A stretch of 64,000 nt of DNA from AWTP1-13 sp963840445 (GTDB taxonomy: Bacteria > Pseudomonadota > Alphaproteobacteria > Rhizobiales > Hyphomicrobiaceae). The stretch is taken from contig CAWIZC010000032.1 of assembly GCA_963840445.1 (NCBI GenBank), forward strand, positions 310,001 through 374,000. Reading direction: 5' to 3'. The position numbers and the translations under genes were made by a program. Shown here piece after piece: positions 1 through 8,120 of this stretch (position 1 is its first letter; every line of letters begins with the position of its first letter). The notes below the pieces were generated by a model. The model made no database searches, was not told the DNA's origin, and saw only the letters and a list, made by a program, of their open reading frames with translations.

Positions 1-1206
1 TCGCCAGCATCGACAAAGGCGACTTCGGCAACCGAACTCGAACCCTTCGGTAGCCAGCAGCTGGGCGATGACCTCGTCGACGTCGAGCGCCTCCATGAAC
101 AGCTGCGAGCGCTCGGCAAATTCCTTCTGACGCCGCTCGGACTCCTCCTGCTCGGTGAGGATGTCGATATCCCAGCCCGTCAACTGCGAGGCCAGCCTGA
201 CATTCTGGCCGCGCCTGCCGATGGCGAGCGAAAGCTGGCTCTCGGGCACCACCACCTCGATGCGGTTGGAGTCCTCGTCCAGCACGACCTTGGTGACCTC
301 GGCCGGTGCCAGGGCGTTGACGATGAAGGTGGCCGCATCCTGGTTCCACTGGATGATGTCGACCTTCTCGCCTTGCAGTTCGCCGACCACGGCCTGCACG
401 CGCTGGCCACGCATGCCGACGCAGGCACCGACCGGATCGATAGAGGAATCCTTGGAGATCACAGCAATCTTGGCTCTCGATCCAGGATCGCGGGCTACCG
501 ATTTGATCTGCACGATGCCGTCATAGATCTCCGGCACCTCCTGCGCGAACAGCTTCGACATGAACTCGGGGCGCGCCCGGGACAGGAAGATCTGCGGCCC
601 GCGCTGCTCACGCCGTACGTCGTAAATGTAGGCGCGGACGCGGTCGCCCAATCGCACATTCTCGCGCGGGATCATCTCGTCGCGGCGAATGATGCCTTCG
701 GCACGCCCCAGATCGACGATGACGTTGCCATACTCGACACGCTTGACGGTGCCGTTGGCGATCTCGCCGATGCGGTCCTTGTACTCGCCGTGCTGACGCT
801 CGCGCTCGGCCTCGCGCACCTTCTGCACGATGACCTGCTTGGCGTTCTGCGCCGACACCCGGCCGTAGTCGAGAGGCGGCAGCGTCTCGGCGATCAGGTC
901 GCCAACCTTGGCCTCCGGACTACGCCGCTTGGCGTCGGCCAGCGTGATCTGCGTGGCGTCATTCTCGACCAGTTCGACGACCTGCAGCACGCGCGCCAGC
1001 TTCGTCTCGCCGGTCTTGGGATCGATCTCGCAGCGAATGTCGTTCTCGCTGCCATAACGCGATTTGGCAGCCTTCTGGATCGCGTCCTCCATCGCCTGGA
1101 TGACGATTTTGCGATCGATCGACTTTTCGCGTGCGACCGCCTCTGCGATCTGCAGCAGCTCCAACCGGTTTGCACTGATACCTGTACCCGTACTTGCCTG
1201 GGCCAT
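1..1206 (-). CDS. nusA: Transcription termination/antitermination factor NusA (3' end outside window, apparent frameshift)
   Basis: NusA binds RNA polymerase and nascent RNA and controls pausing, hairpin-dependent termination and antitermination. The ATG at 1206 opens about 390 visible codons: the N-terminal RNAP-binding domain (about residues 1-125), an S1 domain, then two KH domains with VGMRGQRV near residue 260 and LAIGRRGQNVRLA near residue 327. The C-terminal part runs off the window. Near position 39 the frame breaks: after LLATEGF the NusA-like continuation SSVAEVAFVDAG is found one base over, as if one G (minus strand) had been inserted. It lies directly downstream of rimP (24-nt gap), the usual rimP-nusA order. 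The frameshift is probably a sequence error, because nusA is normally essential. Confidence 0.95.
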   Translation of the reverse strand, partial: MAQASTGTGISANRLELLQIAEAVAREKSIDRKIVIQAMEDAIQKAAKSRYGSENDIRCEIDPKTGETKLARVLQVVELVENDATQITLADAKRRSPEAKVGDLIAETLPPLDYGRVSAQNAKQVIVQKVREAERERQHGEYKDRIGEIANGTVKRVEYGNVIVDLGRAEGIIRRDEMIPRENVRLGDRVRAYIYDVRREQRGPQIFLSRARPEFMSKLFAQEVPEIYDGIVQIKSVARDPGSRAKIAVISKDSSIDPVGACVGMRGQRVQAVVGELQGEKVDIIQWNQDAATFIVNALAPAEVTKVVLDEDSNRIEVVVPESQLSLAIGRRGQNVRLASQLTGWDIDILTEQEESERRQKEFAERSQLFMEALDVDEVIAQLLATEGFEFGCRSRLCRCWR

Positions 1207-1230
1207 GTCGTGGCGCCCTCCAAATTCCCG

Positions 1231-1821
1231 CTATTCTGCGCCATCCTCGCCGGATGCTTGCGCAGCCATCTCCTTCTTCGAGCGCCGCAGCGCCTCGCGA
1301 ATGAGGTCGTCCGTCAGCACCAGACGCGCCTCCCCGATCATGCCGATCGGCAGCCCGATCACCTGCAGGCCGATCTGGTCGAGTTCGACCTCCAGCCGGA
1401 CCTCGCCGTCCTCTACACCCTCGAGCACCCCGCGAAAGCGCTTGCGACCGGAGATCGCCTCTTTCAGCTCGACCTTGGCCTCGTAGCCGACCCAATCCTC
1501 GAAGTCGGAAGGGCGTACCAGCGGTCTGTCGATGCCGGGAGAGGAGATTTCGAGCGTATAGTGGCCCGAAATCGGGTCGTGCGCATCAAGCACGGGCGAG
1601 AGATTGCGCGAAATCTCTGCACATTCCTGCACTGTGATGGTGCCGTCCGGACGCTCCGCCATGATCTGCACGGTCGTGCCGTCGCGTCCTGAAATCGCCA
1701 CCCGAACCAGCCGAAATCCCATGTCGATGAGCACCGGCTCAGCCAAAGCTGCCACGTCGGCAGCCAATCCGGTCTCGCCAACAAAGCGCGCGTCGGACGC
1801 AGCGCCGCTCACCGTCGTCGT
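1231..1821 (-). CDS. rimP: Ribosome maturation factor RimP
   Basis: RimP assists assembly of the 30S subunit. The 196-residue product has the family layout: an N-terminal alpha/beta domain (ETGLAADVAALAEPVL, then GFRLVRVAISG), the conserved SPGIDRPL motif, and a C-terminal SH3-like domain. The ATG at 1821 (MTTTVSG) was chosen because the homologous region begins shortly after it; an in-frame ATG at 1854 would add 11 residues and has GAGG only 2 nt upstream. The gene is first in a rimP-nusA operon and is preceded by a promoter and a terminator-like hairpin in its leader. About 40 acidic or polar residues at the C-terminus (ASGEDGAE end) are not conserved in the family. Confidence 0.93.
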   Translation of the reverse strand, partial: TTTVSGAASDARFVGETGLAADVAALAEPVLIDMGFRLVRVAISGRDGTTVQIMAERPDGTITVQECAEISRNLSPVLDAHDPISGHYTLEISSPGIDRPLVRPSDFEDWVGYEAKVELKEAISGRKRFRGVLEGVEDGEVRLEVELDQIGLQVIGLPIGMIGEARLVLTDDLIREALRRSKKEMAAQASGEDGAE

Positions 1822-1871
1822 CATCCGCCTGGTTCGTATTGAAAGGGCTCGCATCGCCTCAAGCGATCACC

Positions 1872-1906
1872 CAAAACAAAAAGAGCGGACCCCTAGGGCC
1901 CACTCT
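1872..1906 (-). terminator. Intrinsic terminator in the rimP-nusA leader
   Basis: On the minus strand an 11-bp stem (two G-U pairs) spans 1896-1906 and 1882-1892 with a 3-nt loop, followed by TTTTTGTTTT. It lies 17 nt before the first possible rimP ATG and 50 nt before the preferred one. A good promoter lies only about 30 nt upstream of it, so transcripts from that promoter must pass the hairpin to reach rimP. It may also end trmB transcripts. Near its 5' side ACUC and GAGU could form a small competing stem. Confidence 0.8.
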
Positions 1907-1934
1907 CAGAGTTGAGATGATCATGAGCGCATGG

Positions 1935-1963
1935 ATATTATGCACAAAATGCCTGATTGGCAA
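1935..1963 (-). promoter_or_regulatory. Sigma70-type promoter for rimP-nusA
   Basis: The minus strand reads TTGCCA, 17 nt, TAATAT, an excellent match to the housekeeping consensus, in a locally AT-richer spacer after trmB. The predicted start is near 1928, which leaves about 22 nt before the terminator hairpin at 1906. Confidence 0.65.
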
Positions 1964-2047
1964 GCGGGTTCTGGAACTCTGTTGCTCCCTAACCCCAGAA
2001 ATAATAGCCAAGCTCAAGTTTACAGTTAACTCTCTGGTCCGGCAGAC

Positions 2048-2743
2048 TTATTGGCGCAATAGCGTTAAATAGGTGCAGCGGCGACCTTCCTTGAGGGCCT
2101 TCTGCTCGTAGCGGGTAGCCGGCCAATCAGAAGGGCGCTGCCGCCAATCGCTGGGGTCCTTGGGCTCCCACTTGAAACTGGCTTCCGCACGCACCGCCTG
2201 CAGCATCCAGCGCGCATAGTCCCCGATGTCGGTGGCTATGCGAAGTTCGCCGCCTCGCCCCATTGTCCGAGCCAGCTCGCGCAGCGTGCCGGCAGATACC
2301 AGCCGCCGCTTCCGATGCCGTTTCTTCGGCCAGGGGTCCGGAAACAGGACAAACGCGCGGGCGATGCTGGCTTCGGGCAGCCAGCGAAGAACGGCGCGGG
2401 CGTCGTCGGCATGTAGCCGGATGTTGGCCAGCTTCCGCTCTTCGATCTCGCGAAGGACTTTCACCACGCCGTCCTGGAACGGCTCGCAACCGATGAAGCC
2501 GACGGCTGGGTTCTGCATGGCCTGCCAGAGCAGGTGCTCACCGCCACCGAAGCCAATCTCGAGCCACACCTCGCGAACCACCGGGCTGAAAAGCGTCCCC
2601 ACCGACGCCGGTGCCGCGTCCGACAGGCTCAGGCCGACATCCGGCAGCAGCTTGTCGAGCAGGGACGCCTGCCGCGAACTTGGTTTGCGCCCGCGGCGGC
2701 GACCATAGCTGCGCAGGTCTAGGTGAAGGTGCCGCTCGTCCAT
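2048..2743 (-). CDS. trmB: tRNA (guanine-N7)-methyltransferase TrmB
   Basis: TrmB methylates G46 of tRNA to m7G using S-adenosylmethionine in the cytoplasm. The 231-residue protein shows the SAM-binding motif LEIGFGGGEH (about residues 61-70), IGCEPFQDGV, and the family signature LFPDPWPKKRHRKRR (about 133-147), plus the C-terminal TRYEQKA motif for tRNA recognition. It sits between metK, which makes its methyl donor, and rimP-nusA; the order metK-trmB-rimP-nusA is common in Hyphomicrobiales. No clear Shine-Dalgarno sequence precedes the ATG at 2743. A terminator lies 14 nt upstream of that ATG, so expression probably depends on read-through from metK or on a promoter overlapping it. Confidence 0.95.
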   Translation of the reverse strand: MDERHLHLDLRSYGRRRGRKPSSRQASLLDKLLPDVGLSLSDAAPASVGTLFSPVVREVWLEIGFGGGEHLLWQAMQNPAVGFIGCEPFQDGVVKVLREIEERKLANIRLHADDARAVLRWLPEASIARAFVLFPDPWPKKRHRKRRLVSAGTLRELARTMGRGGELRIATDIGDYARWMLQAVRAEASFKWEPKDPSDWRQRPSDWPATRYEQKALKEGRRCTYLTLLRQ

Positions 2744-2756
2744 GGTCCGCGAACTC

Positions 2757-2788
2757 AGAAACGAAAAAGCGGCCGCTGGGCGACCGCT
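2757..2788 (-). terminator. Intrinsic terminator after metK
   Basis: On the minus strand an 8-bp GC-rich stem (2781-2788 with 2768-2775, one G-U pair) with a CCCAG loop is followed by TTTTTCGTTT. It stands 31 nt after the metK stop codon and 14 nt before the trmB ATG. Confidence 0.8.
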
Positions 2789-2819
2789 TCGTCATGTCGC
2801 CCGATCGGCGGCCGCAGCC

Positions 2820-4016
2820 TCAGGCCACCGCCGACTTCAGCTTGTCGACCAGATCGGTGCGCTCCCAGGAGAAGCCGCCCTCCTTGTCCGGCTCGCGCCC
2901 GAAATGCCCGTAGGCCGAGGTGCGTGCATAGATCGGTTTGTTGAGGTCGAGGTGCTTGCGGATGCCACGCGGAGATAGATCCATCAGCTCGCCCAGCACA
3001 TCTTCGAGCTTGGCCGTATCGATCTTGTTGGGATTGTCGCCGAGATCGACGTAGATCGACAGGGGCTTGGCCACGCCGATGGCATAGGAGAGCTGGATGG
3101 TGCAGCGCTCGGCCAGACCGGAGGCCACCACATTCTTGGCCAGATAGCGGGCCGCGTACGCCGCCGAGCGGTCAACCTTGGTCGGATCCTTGCCCGAGAA
3201 GGCTCCGCCGCCGTGCGGAGCAGCGCCACCGTAGGTGTCGACGATGATCTTGCGACCCGTCAGCCCGCAATCGCCGTCAGGGCCGCCGATATAGAACTTT
3301 CCGGTCGGGTTGACGTGCCAGACGGTGTCCTTGGAGATCCATCCGCTGGGCAGCGCCTTCTTCACGTACGGCTCAACCAGCTCGCGCACCTGGCTCGACG
3401 TCATCGACTCGACCAGATGCTGGTGCGACACGACGATCTGCGTGACGCCAGCCGGCTTGCCGTTCTCGTAGCGGACGGTGACTTGGCTCTTGGAGTCGGG
3501 GCCGAGCACCGCCTCCTTGCCCGAGTGCCGCGCCTCGGAGATCAGCCGCAGAATCTTGTGGCTGTAGTAGATCGGAGCCGGCATCAGCTCCGGCGTATCC
3601 TTGCAGGCGTATCCGAACATGATGCCCTGGTCGCCGGCGCCCTCGTCCTTGTTGCCGCCGCTGTCGACGCCCTGGGCAATGTCGGCCGACTGCGGGTGGA
3701 GCAGAACCTTGATGTCGGTGTTGCTCCAGTGGAAGCCATCCTGCTCGTAGCCGATGTCCTTGATGGCCATGCGGGCGACGTGCGACACCCAATCGCGGGT
3801 GATGATGCTCGGACCCCGCGTCTCGCCAGCGATTACCACCTGGTTGGTGGTGGCCAGCGTCTCGCAGGCGACACGCAGCTGCCAGGGATCGACGCCGGCC
3901 TTGGGTCCCTCACGGAAGAACAGATCCACCACCTCGTCGGAAATCCGGTCGCACACCTTGTCGGGATGCCCTTCCGATACAGACTCACTTGTGAACAGGT
4001 AGGACTTTCGCGACAC
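2820..4016 (-). CDS. metK: S-adenosylmethionine synthase MetK
   Basis: MetK makes SAM from methionine and ATP. The product (398 residues) has the expected length and motifs: SESVSEGHPDKV at the N-terminus, GAGDQGIMFGYA (ATP/methionine site, about residues 119-130) and GGGAFSGKDPTKVDRSAAY. Start choice: a GTG at 4016 is preceded by GGGGAG with 4-nt spacing and gives the classical MSRKSYLFTSESVSEG start. The ATG at 4028 overlaps that Shine-Dalgarno sequence and has none of its own. It is flanked by the XRE regulator upstream and trmB downstream. No SAM riboswitch was recognised in the 150-nt leader. Confidence 0.95.
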   Translation of the reverse strand: MSRKSYLFTSESVSEGHPDKVCDRISDEVVDLFFREGPKAGVDPWQLRVACETLATTNQVVIAGETRGPSIITRDWVSHVARMAIKDIGYEQDGFHWSNTDIKVLLHPQSADIAQGVDSGGNKDEGAGDQGIMFGYACKDTPELMPAPIYYSHKILRLISEARHSGKEAVLGPDSKSQVTVRYENGKPAGVTQIVVSHQHLVESMTSSQVRELVEPYVKKALPSGWISKDTVWHVNPTGKFYIGGPDGDCGLTGRKIIVDTYGGAAPHGGGAFSGKDPTKVDRSAAYAARYLAKNVVASGLAERCTIQLSYAIGVAKPLSIYVDLGDNPNKIDTAKLEDVLGELMDLSPRGIRKHLDLNKPIYARTSAYGHFGREPDKEGGFSWERTDLVDKLKSAVA

Positions 4017-4053
4017 GAGACTCCCCATGGGTGGATGGTCAGCAAACGCCGGT

Positions 4054-4082
4054 CTTGTTGCAGTGTTTAAGGCGGGGGTCAA
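4054..4082 (-). promoter_or_regulatory. Weak candidate promoter for metK
   Basis: The minus strand reads TTGACC, 17 nt, AACAAG. The -35 is good but the -10 is poor, so this is only a candidate. It lies 38 nt before the chosen metK GTG. Confidence 0.3.
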
Positions 4083-4166
4083 GATGACCACAGCGCAACC
4101 GCGCCAGGGGCTTGGGGCCGCAGCAATGGCGCGCCCGGGGCTGGGCAACGCCCCACCCCAGCAGCG

Positions 4167-4634
4167 TCAGCCCACCGTGTCGTCGTTGGCCAAACTGCGG
4201 ACCAGATCGACGATGGCGCGGCGCGCTTTCACGTCGGAGATGCGCACAAACGCCTTGTTCAACTCGAGGCCGTCGCGGCTGCGCAGGAATTCGACGATCG
4301 AGCCTTCGGCTGGCTTCTCGCCAAATCCGCTCGCGAGCAGCTGCGAAGCATCCGCTGCTGGAGCTTCCTCGTAGAAAAACTGCACCGAGACACCCAGCAC
4401 TTGCGCAAGATCGAACAGCCGGCTGGCGCCAATGCGGTTGATGCCTTTCTCGTACTTCTGGATTTGCTGGAACGTCAGCCCGAGCTTCTCGCCCAGCTTT
4501 TCCTGGCTCATGCCGAGCAGCATGCGCCGAAACCGCACACGTCCGCCGACGTGCACGTCGATGGGATTCGGCCGTCGCGAACCCTTCGCGTCCGCATGCG
4601 CTTCGACATCGACCAATTCAGGTGGTCTCGACAT
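4167..4634 (-). CDS. XRE-family transcriptional regulator (PraR/PhrR-like)
   Basis: A 155-residue DNA-binding protein. A lambda-repressor-type helix-turn-helix covers about residues 30-85 (RVRFRRMLLGMSQEKLGEKL, then LTFQQIQKYEKGINRI), followed by FDLAQVLGVSVQFFYEE and a short C-terminal tail ending ANDDTVG. This architecture and the position between lnt and metK match the conserved rhizobial XRE regulators such as PraR, which acts on biofilm and quorum-sensing genes; that role is inferred, not shown here. The ATG at 4634 is preferred over a TTG at 4655. A candidate promoter and a dyad in front of the gene suggest autoregulation. Confidence 0.85.
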   Translation of the reverse strand: MSRPPELVDVEAHADAKGSRRPNPIDVHVGGRVRFRRMLLGMSQEKLGEKLGLTFQQIQKYEKGINRIGASRLFDLAQVLGVSVQFFYEEAPAADASQLLASGFGEKPAEGSIVEFLRSRDGLELNKAFVRISDVKARRAIVDLVRSLANDDTVG

Positions 4635-4653
4635 TTCAGCCCCACTGCCTGTC

Positions 4654-4677
4654 AATGCACCCTTGTTGGATGCAATT
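4654..4677. promoter_or_regulatory. Dyad symmetry in front of the XRE regulator gene
   Basis: Half sites AATGCACCC and GGATGCAATT are separated by TTGTT (core 6 of 7 positions symmetrical). The dyad overlaps the -10 region of the candidate promoter at 4676-4704 and lies 20 nt upstream of the ATG, a typical place for a self-regulating XRE repressor to bind. Confidence 0.35.
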
Positions 4678-4704
4678 GGTAGGTGCAGATCGGCGCGGCG
4701 TCAA
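4676..4704 (-). promoter_or_regulatory. Candidate promoter for the XRE regulator (possibly with metK)
   Basis: The minus strand reads TTGACG, 17 nt, TACCAA. The -35 is strong and the -10 is partial. It lies 42 nt before the ATG at 4634, in the gap after lnt. Confidence 0.4.
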
Positions 4705-4758
4705 CCTCAGGTCCCAGTCTAAGATGTAGGTTATTGGATATCCGACTAAAACAATTGG

Positions 4759-6463
4759 TCAGTGTGGCCGCCGGGTACAGGCCACGAGAATAGCAGCCCC
4801 AACCAGCCACAGGGCCAGGAAAGTCCAATCGCCCAGCCTGGCGTACACGGGGGTGGCGAGTGCAACCGGCAGAGGCACGTCGAGGAACCCACGCACGTTC
4901 ATATCCAGTTGCGCCAGGACGCGTCCGTAACCATCTACGGCGGCCGATATCCCGTTGTTGGCCGCGCGAATCAGGGGCAGGCCTTCCTCCACCGCCCGCA
5001 CGCGCGCCTGATGAAAATGCTGTCGCGGCCCCGTCGTGTTGCCGAACCATCCATCATTGGTGACGTTGATCAACAGGCCGGGCCGATCCGTCCCCTGCAC
5101 GACCGCACGGGGAAAGATTGCCTCGTAGCAGATCAGCGGTCCCAGCGACGGCAGGCCCGGAACCTGTAGTAGCGGCCGCGGCGCAACACCGACATCGAAC
5201 CCCCCGCGCATGCCGCACCAGCTGCTGCAAGCCGACGGCTTCGAGCGCGGATTGGAACGGCAGATACTCACCGAACGGCACCAGATGGATCTTGTCGTAG
5301 TGCACCGTCAGCGACCCACCCTCGCCGAACACCAGCAGGCTGTTGAAGATGCGCCGTGGCCGGGGCGAGCCGGGTGGCGACGGCTCCGCCCGCAATGCGC
5401 CGGTAATCAGGAACGTGCCGGCCGGCAGCAGTCGGCCGATGGCAGCACGCGCGCCGGCATGATCGAGCGGCAGGAACGGCATGGCGGCCTCGGGCCACAC
5501 CAGATGCGTCACGGCGCCCGGAACCGCTGACGAAGGCTCCGTGTCCCTCGCCGACAGGTCGAGATGGTCCTGGAAAATCCGAGCCTGATTCTCCGGGCGC
5601 CATTTCTCCCGCTGCGGCACGCTCGGCTGCACGATCCTGATCTTGACGCCAGGCACCATCTCCGTCCCGGCCAGCGCCAGCCGAGCCTGGCCCGCCACGG
5701 CAGCCAGCAGCAGAGGCAGCACCGCAACGGCGAGCGCCGATCGCCGTGCTCCCCGACCGGCCGGGCCCTCCGCAGCCTCGCTCCACAGCACTGGCGGCAA
5801 CGCGAAAATTATCACCGCGCACAGGGTCAGGCCGTAGATGCCGAGCACAGCCGCGCTCTGCATCAACGGCAGCGGGTAGGTCAGCGCGTAGCCCAGCACG
5901 TTCCAAGGGAAGCCGGTCAGCACATGCCCGCGCAGCCATTCCGTTGCCGATAGCGCCAGGGCCAGGGCGAGGACGCGACTTGGCCCGGGCCTCCATAGGC
6001 GTGAGGCGATGCCCGTGGCCGCCGCAAAGAACAGCGCCAGGCCGGCCGGCAGCAGCGTCACCGCGAACGGCAGCAGGACGGCAAAAACCTCGGCCTCGAC
6101 GAGAAAAGCCTCGCCGATCCAGAACAGCCCGAACAGGAAGTAGCCGAAGCCGAACCACCAGCCGATCTCCGCGGCCCGCACCGCCGGCTGCCGCCACCAG
6201 CGGGTGCCGCCGTCTGCGACGGCTCCATCAATCAGCCAAACCAGAACAGGAAGCGTGATCCACAATACCGGCCAGGCGAAGAATGGCGCCATCGCCAGAA
6301 CCGACAGCGAGCCGGCAGCGAACGCCGCACCCCGCCTGCGCCAACCGCCAAGGTCCTTCACGCGTGCTGCCAGCGATCGGATCAGGTCTTCGGCGCGCAT
6401 GAGCCCCCGGGCCGCGAGGATCGCGGAAGGTCGCAAACTCCGCGCCGACGGCGCAATCGTCAA
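4759..6463 (-). CDS. lnt: Apolipoprotein N-acyltransferase Lnt (split by an apparent frameshift)
   Basis: Lnt adds the third acyl chain to lipoproteins at the inner membrane. The N-terminal part has the usual run of hydrophobic helices (about residues 40-260), then the carbon-nitrogen hydrolase domain with catalytic Glu in VWPEAAMPFLP and Lys in YDKIHLVPFGEY. The frame is then lost at a run of six C (plus strand 5200-5205). The remainder, with the catalytic Cys motif LICYEAIFP, NVTNDGWFG and a last membrane helix, continues one frame over to 4759. The span of 1705 bp is 3n+1, fitting one inserted G (minus strand). The start is a TTG at 6463 overlapping the corC stop by 4 nt, or the ATG at 6400. 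Read as two genes, neither half would be active. Confidence 0.92.
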
Positions 6464-7518
6464 GCCTTGACCGGTGTCCCGCCTTCCGGGGTCGCGCGCG
6501 GCGGATGTACGCGCAGCTTTTTCACGCGCCTGGGGTCGGCGTCGAGGATCTCGAATTCGAGGCCGCTCGGATGGCGCACCAGTTCACCACGCGCCGGCAC
6601 GCGCCCGACCAGCGAGAACACCAACCCGCCAAGGGTGTCGATGTCCTCTTCCTCCTCGGGCTTGAGCAGCTTCATGCCGAGGTAGCTTTCGAGCTCTCGC
6701 ACGGGCATGCGCGCAGCGCTGATCAGTCCGAGCTTGGGGTCTTTGACGATGTGGGCCGCCTCCGCCTCGTCGTGCTCGTCCTCGATGTCACCGACGATCT
6801 GCTCGACAAGGTCCTCGATGGTCACCAGCCCGTCCGTCCCGCCGTACTCGTCGACCACCAGCGCCATATGGATATGCGTCGACTGCATGCGGATCAGCAG
6901 GTTTGCCACCGGCATGGACGGCGGCACGAAAATGACCGGCCGTCGCAGCTTGATCGAGGCGATGGATTTGGAAAGATCGGCCCGTCCGAGATCGGGCGAT
7001 ACAGCCTCGGCCATGCTGTGCGGGGCGACCGGCGGCCGCTCGCCGGCCACCCGCAACGGCGCCGACTGCACGTGTCCCTGGCTTGCGGGACGACCCAATG
7101 CGTCGCCCATCAGCCAGCGCATCAGATCCTTGATGTGCACCATGCCGCGCGGATCATCGAGCGTCTCGCGAAACAGCGGAATACGCGACACGCCTGCTGC
7201 ATCGAATGTCTTTAGCAGCTCCCGGATCGGCTCGCTCTCATCAACGGCGATGATGTCGGCGCGCGGCACCATCACGTCAGCCACGCGCAGGGCGCCAAAC
7301 CGGAGGATGCGCAGCAGCATCTCGCGCTCCTCCAACGAGAAGGCCTGGCCTTCCCCCTTCAGGGCGTCCTCGAGCGTGGCCCGCAACGTCGGTGCTCCGG
7401 GCAGGCCCAGGCGTGCCCGGAGGGCGGCGAGCCAACTCTGCGGCTGTTCGCCGGGCGGCGCATCGGAGAGGCCGTGAGAGGCCCCATCGAGCTTAGTGGT
7501 GGTCGGTTTGACACTCAT
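6460..7518 (-). CDS. CorC/HlyC-family CBS-domain protein
   Basis: A 352-residue soluble protein of the CorC (YbeX) family, linked to Mg2+/Co2+ efflux and often called hemolysin-like. It has a variable N-terminus, a conserved MVPRADIIAVD segment opening a pair of CBS domains (about residues 80-220), ALVVDEYGGTDGLVTIEDLVEQIVGDIEDEHD, and a C-terminal transporter-associated domain. It sits in the conserved phoH-ybeY-corC-lnt run, with a 30-nt gap to ybeY and a 4-nt overlap with lnt, so it is translationally coupled to lnt. A second, membrane-anchored relative lies at 57663-58982. Confidence 0.9.
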   Translation of the reverse strand: MSVKPTTTKLDGASHGLSDAPPGEQPQSWLAALRARLGLPGAPTLRATLEDALKGEGQAFSLEEREMLLRILRFGALRVADVMVPRADIIAVDESEPIRELLKTFDAAGVSRIPLFRETLDDPRGMVHIKDLMRWLMGDALGRPASQGHVQSAPLRVAGERPPVAPHSMAEAVSPDLGRADLSKSIASIKLRRPVIFVPPSMPVANLLIRMQSTHIHMALVVDEYGGTDGLVTIEDLVEQIVGDIEDEHDEAEAAHIVKDPKLGLISAARMPVRELESYLGMKLLKPEEEEDIDTLGGLVFSLVGRVPARGELVRHPSGLEFEILDADPRRVKKLRVHPPRATPEGGTPVKA

Positions 7519-7548
7519 CGCACGTATCGGTCCAACGCTTGCGTTCCC

Positions 7549-8106
7549 TTATGCCGGCAATTCGGCGTAGGGATTGGCAATTCCCAGTGAGGCGAGGATT
7601 TCAGCCTCCAGTCGCTCCATCCGCTCGGCTTCGGCGTCCGTCGCGTGATCGAAGCCCAGCAGATGCAGGAGACCGTGCACGACCAGGTGCTGAAGGTGGG
7701 CCGTCGGTGCAATACTGCGCTCAGCGGCCTCCAGTCCGATCGTCTCGGCTGCCAGCACGACGTCGCCGAGATACGGTCTATCCTCCGGCACGCCGCCCGG
7801 CGGCGGCTGGAACGGGAAGGACAGTACGTTGGTTGGCGCATCCTTGCCGCGATAGGTCGCATTCAGCCCCCGCACCATGCGATCGTCGGCCAGCACGATG
7901 CCGGCCTCAGCACTTCGCGCCCTCGCGCCGTACGGATGCGATGTCAGCGCGGCGGCCGCTGCTCGGATCGCGTGCTCAGGGTGATCAAAACCGCTCCAGT
8001 CAGCCTGCTCTTGGACAATGGAGACAAGCAAACCACCCGATGGTTCGGGCTCCGGGGAGGGTTCGGAGTGCAAAATAGAGGGCGTACTGTCGCCTGGGGC
8101 GCTCAT
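7549..8106 (-). CDS. ybeY: Endoribonuclease YbeY
   Basis: YbeY is a zinc-dependent RNase needed for 16S rRNA 3' maturation and ribosome quality control. The 185-residue protein has the family zinc motif HGLLHLLGFDH near residue 144 and the conserved YRGKDAPTNVLSFPF and GDVVLAAE segments. The first 25 residues (rich in Ser, Pro and Glu) are a variable extension, so a later start is possible. It follows phoH by 14 nt and precedes corC, as in many Proteobacteria. Confidence 0.94.
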   Translation of the reverse strand: MSAPGDSTPSILHSEPSPEPEPSGGLLVSIVQEQADWSGFDHPEHAIRAAAAALTSHPYGARARSAEAGIVLADDRMVRGLNATYRGKDAPTNVLSFPFQPPPGGVPEDRPYLGDVVLAAETIGLEAAERSIAPTAHLQHLVVHGLLHLLGFDHATDAEAERMERLEAEILASLGIANPYAELPA

Positions 8107-8120
8107 GCGAGCAATGCGTC

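Noticed and set aside
4029..4166. SAM-responsive riboswitch in the metK leader
   Set aside because: No SAM-II, SAM/SAH or other known SAM aptamer pattern was recognised in the short leader.
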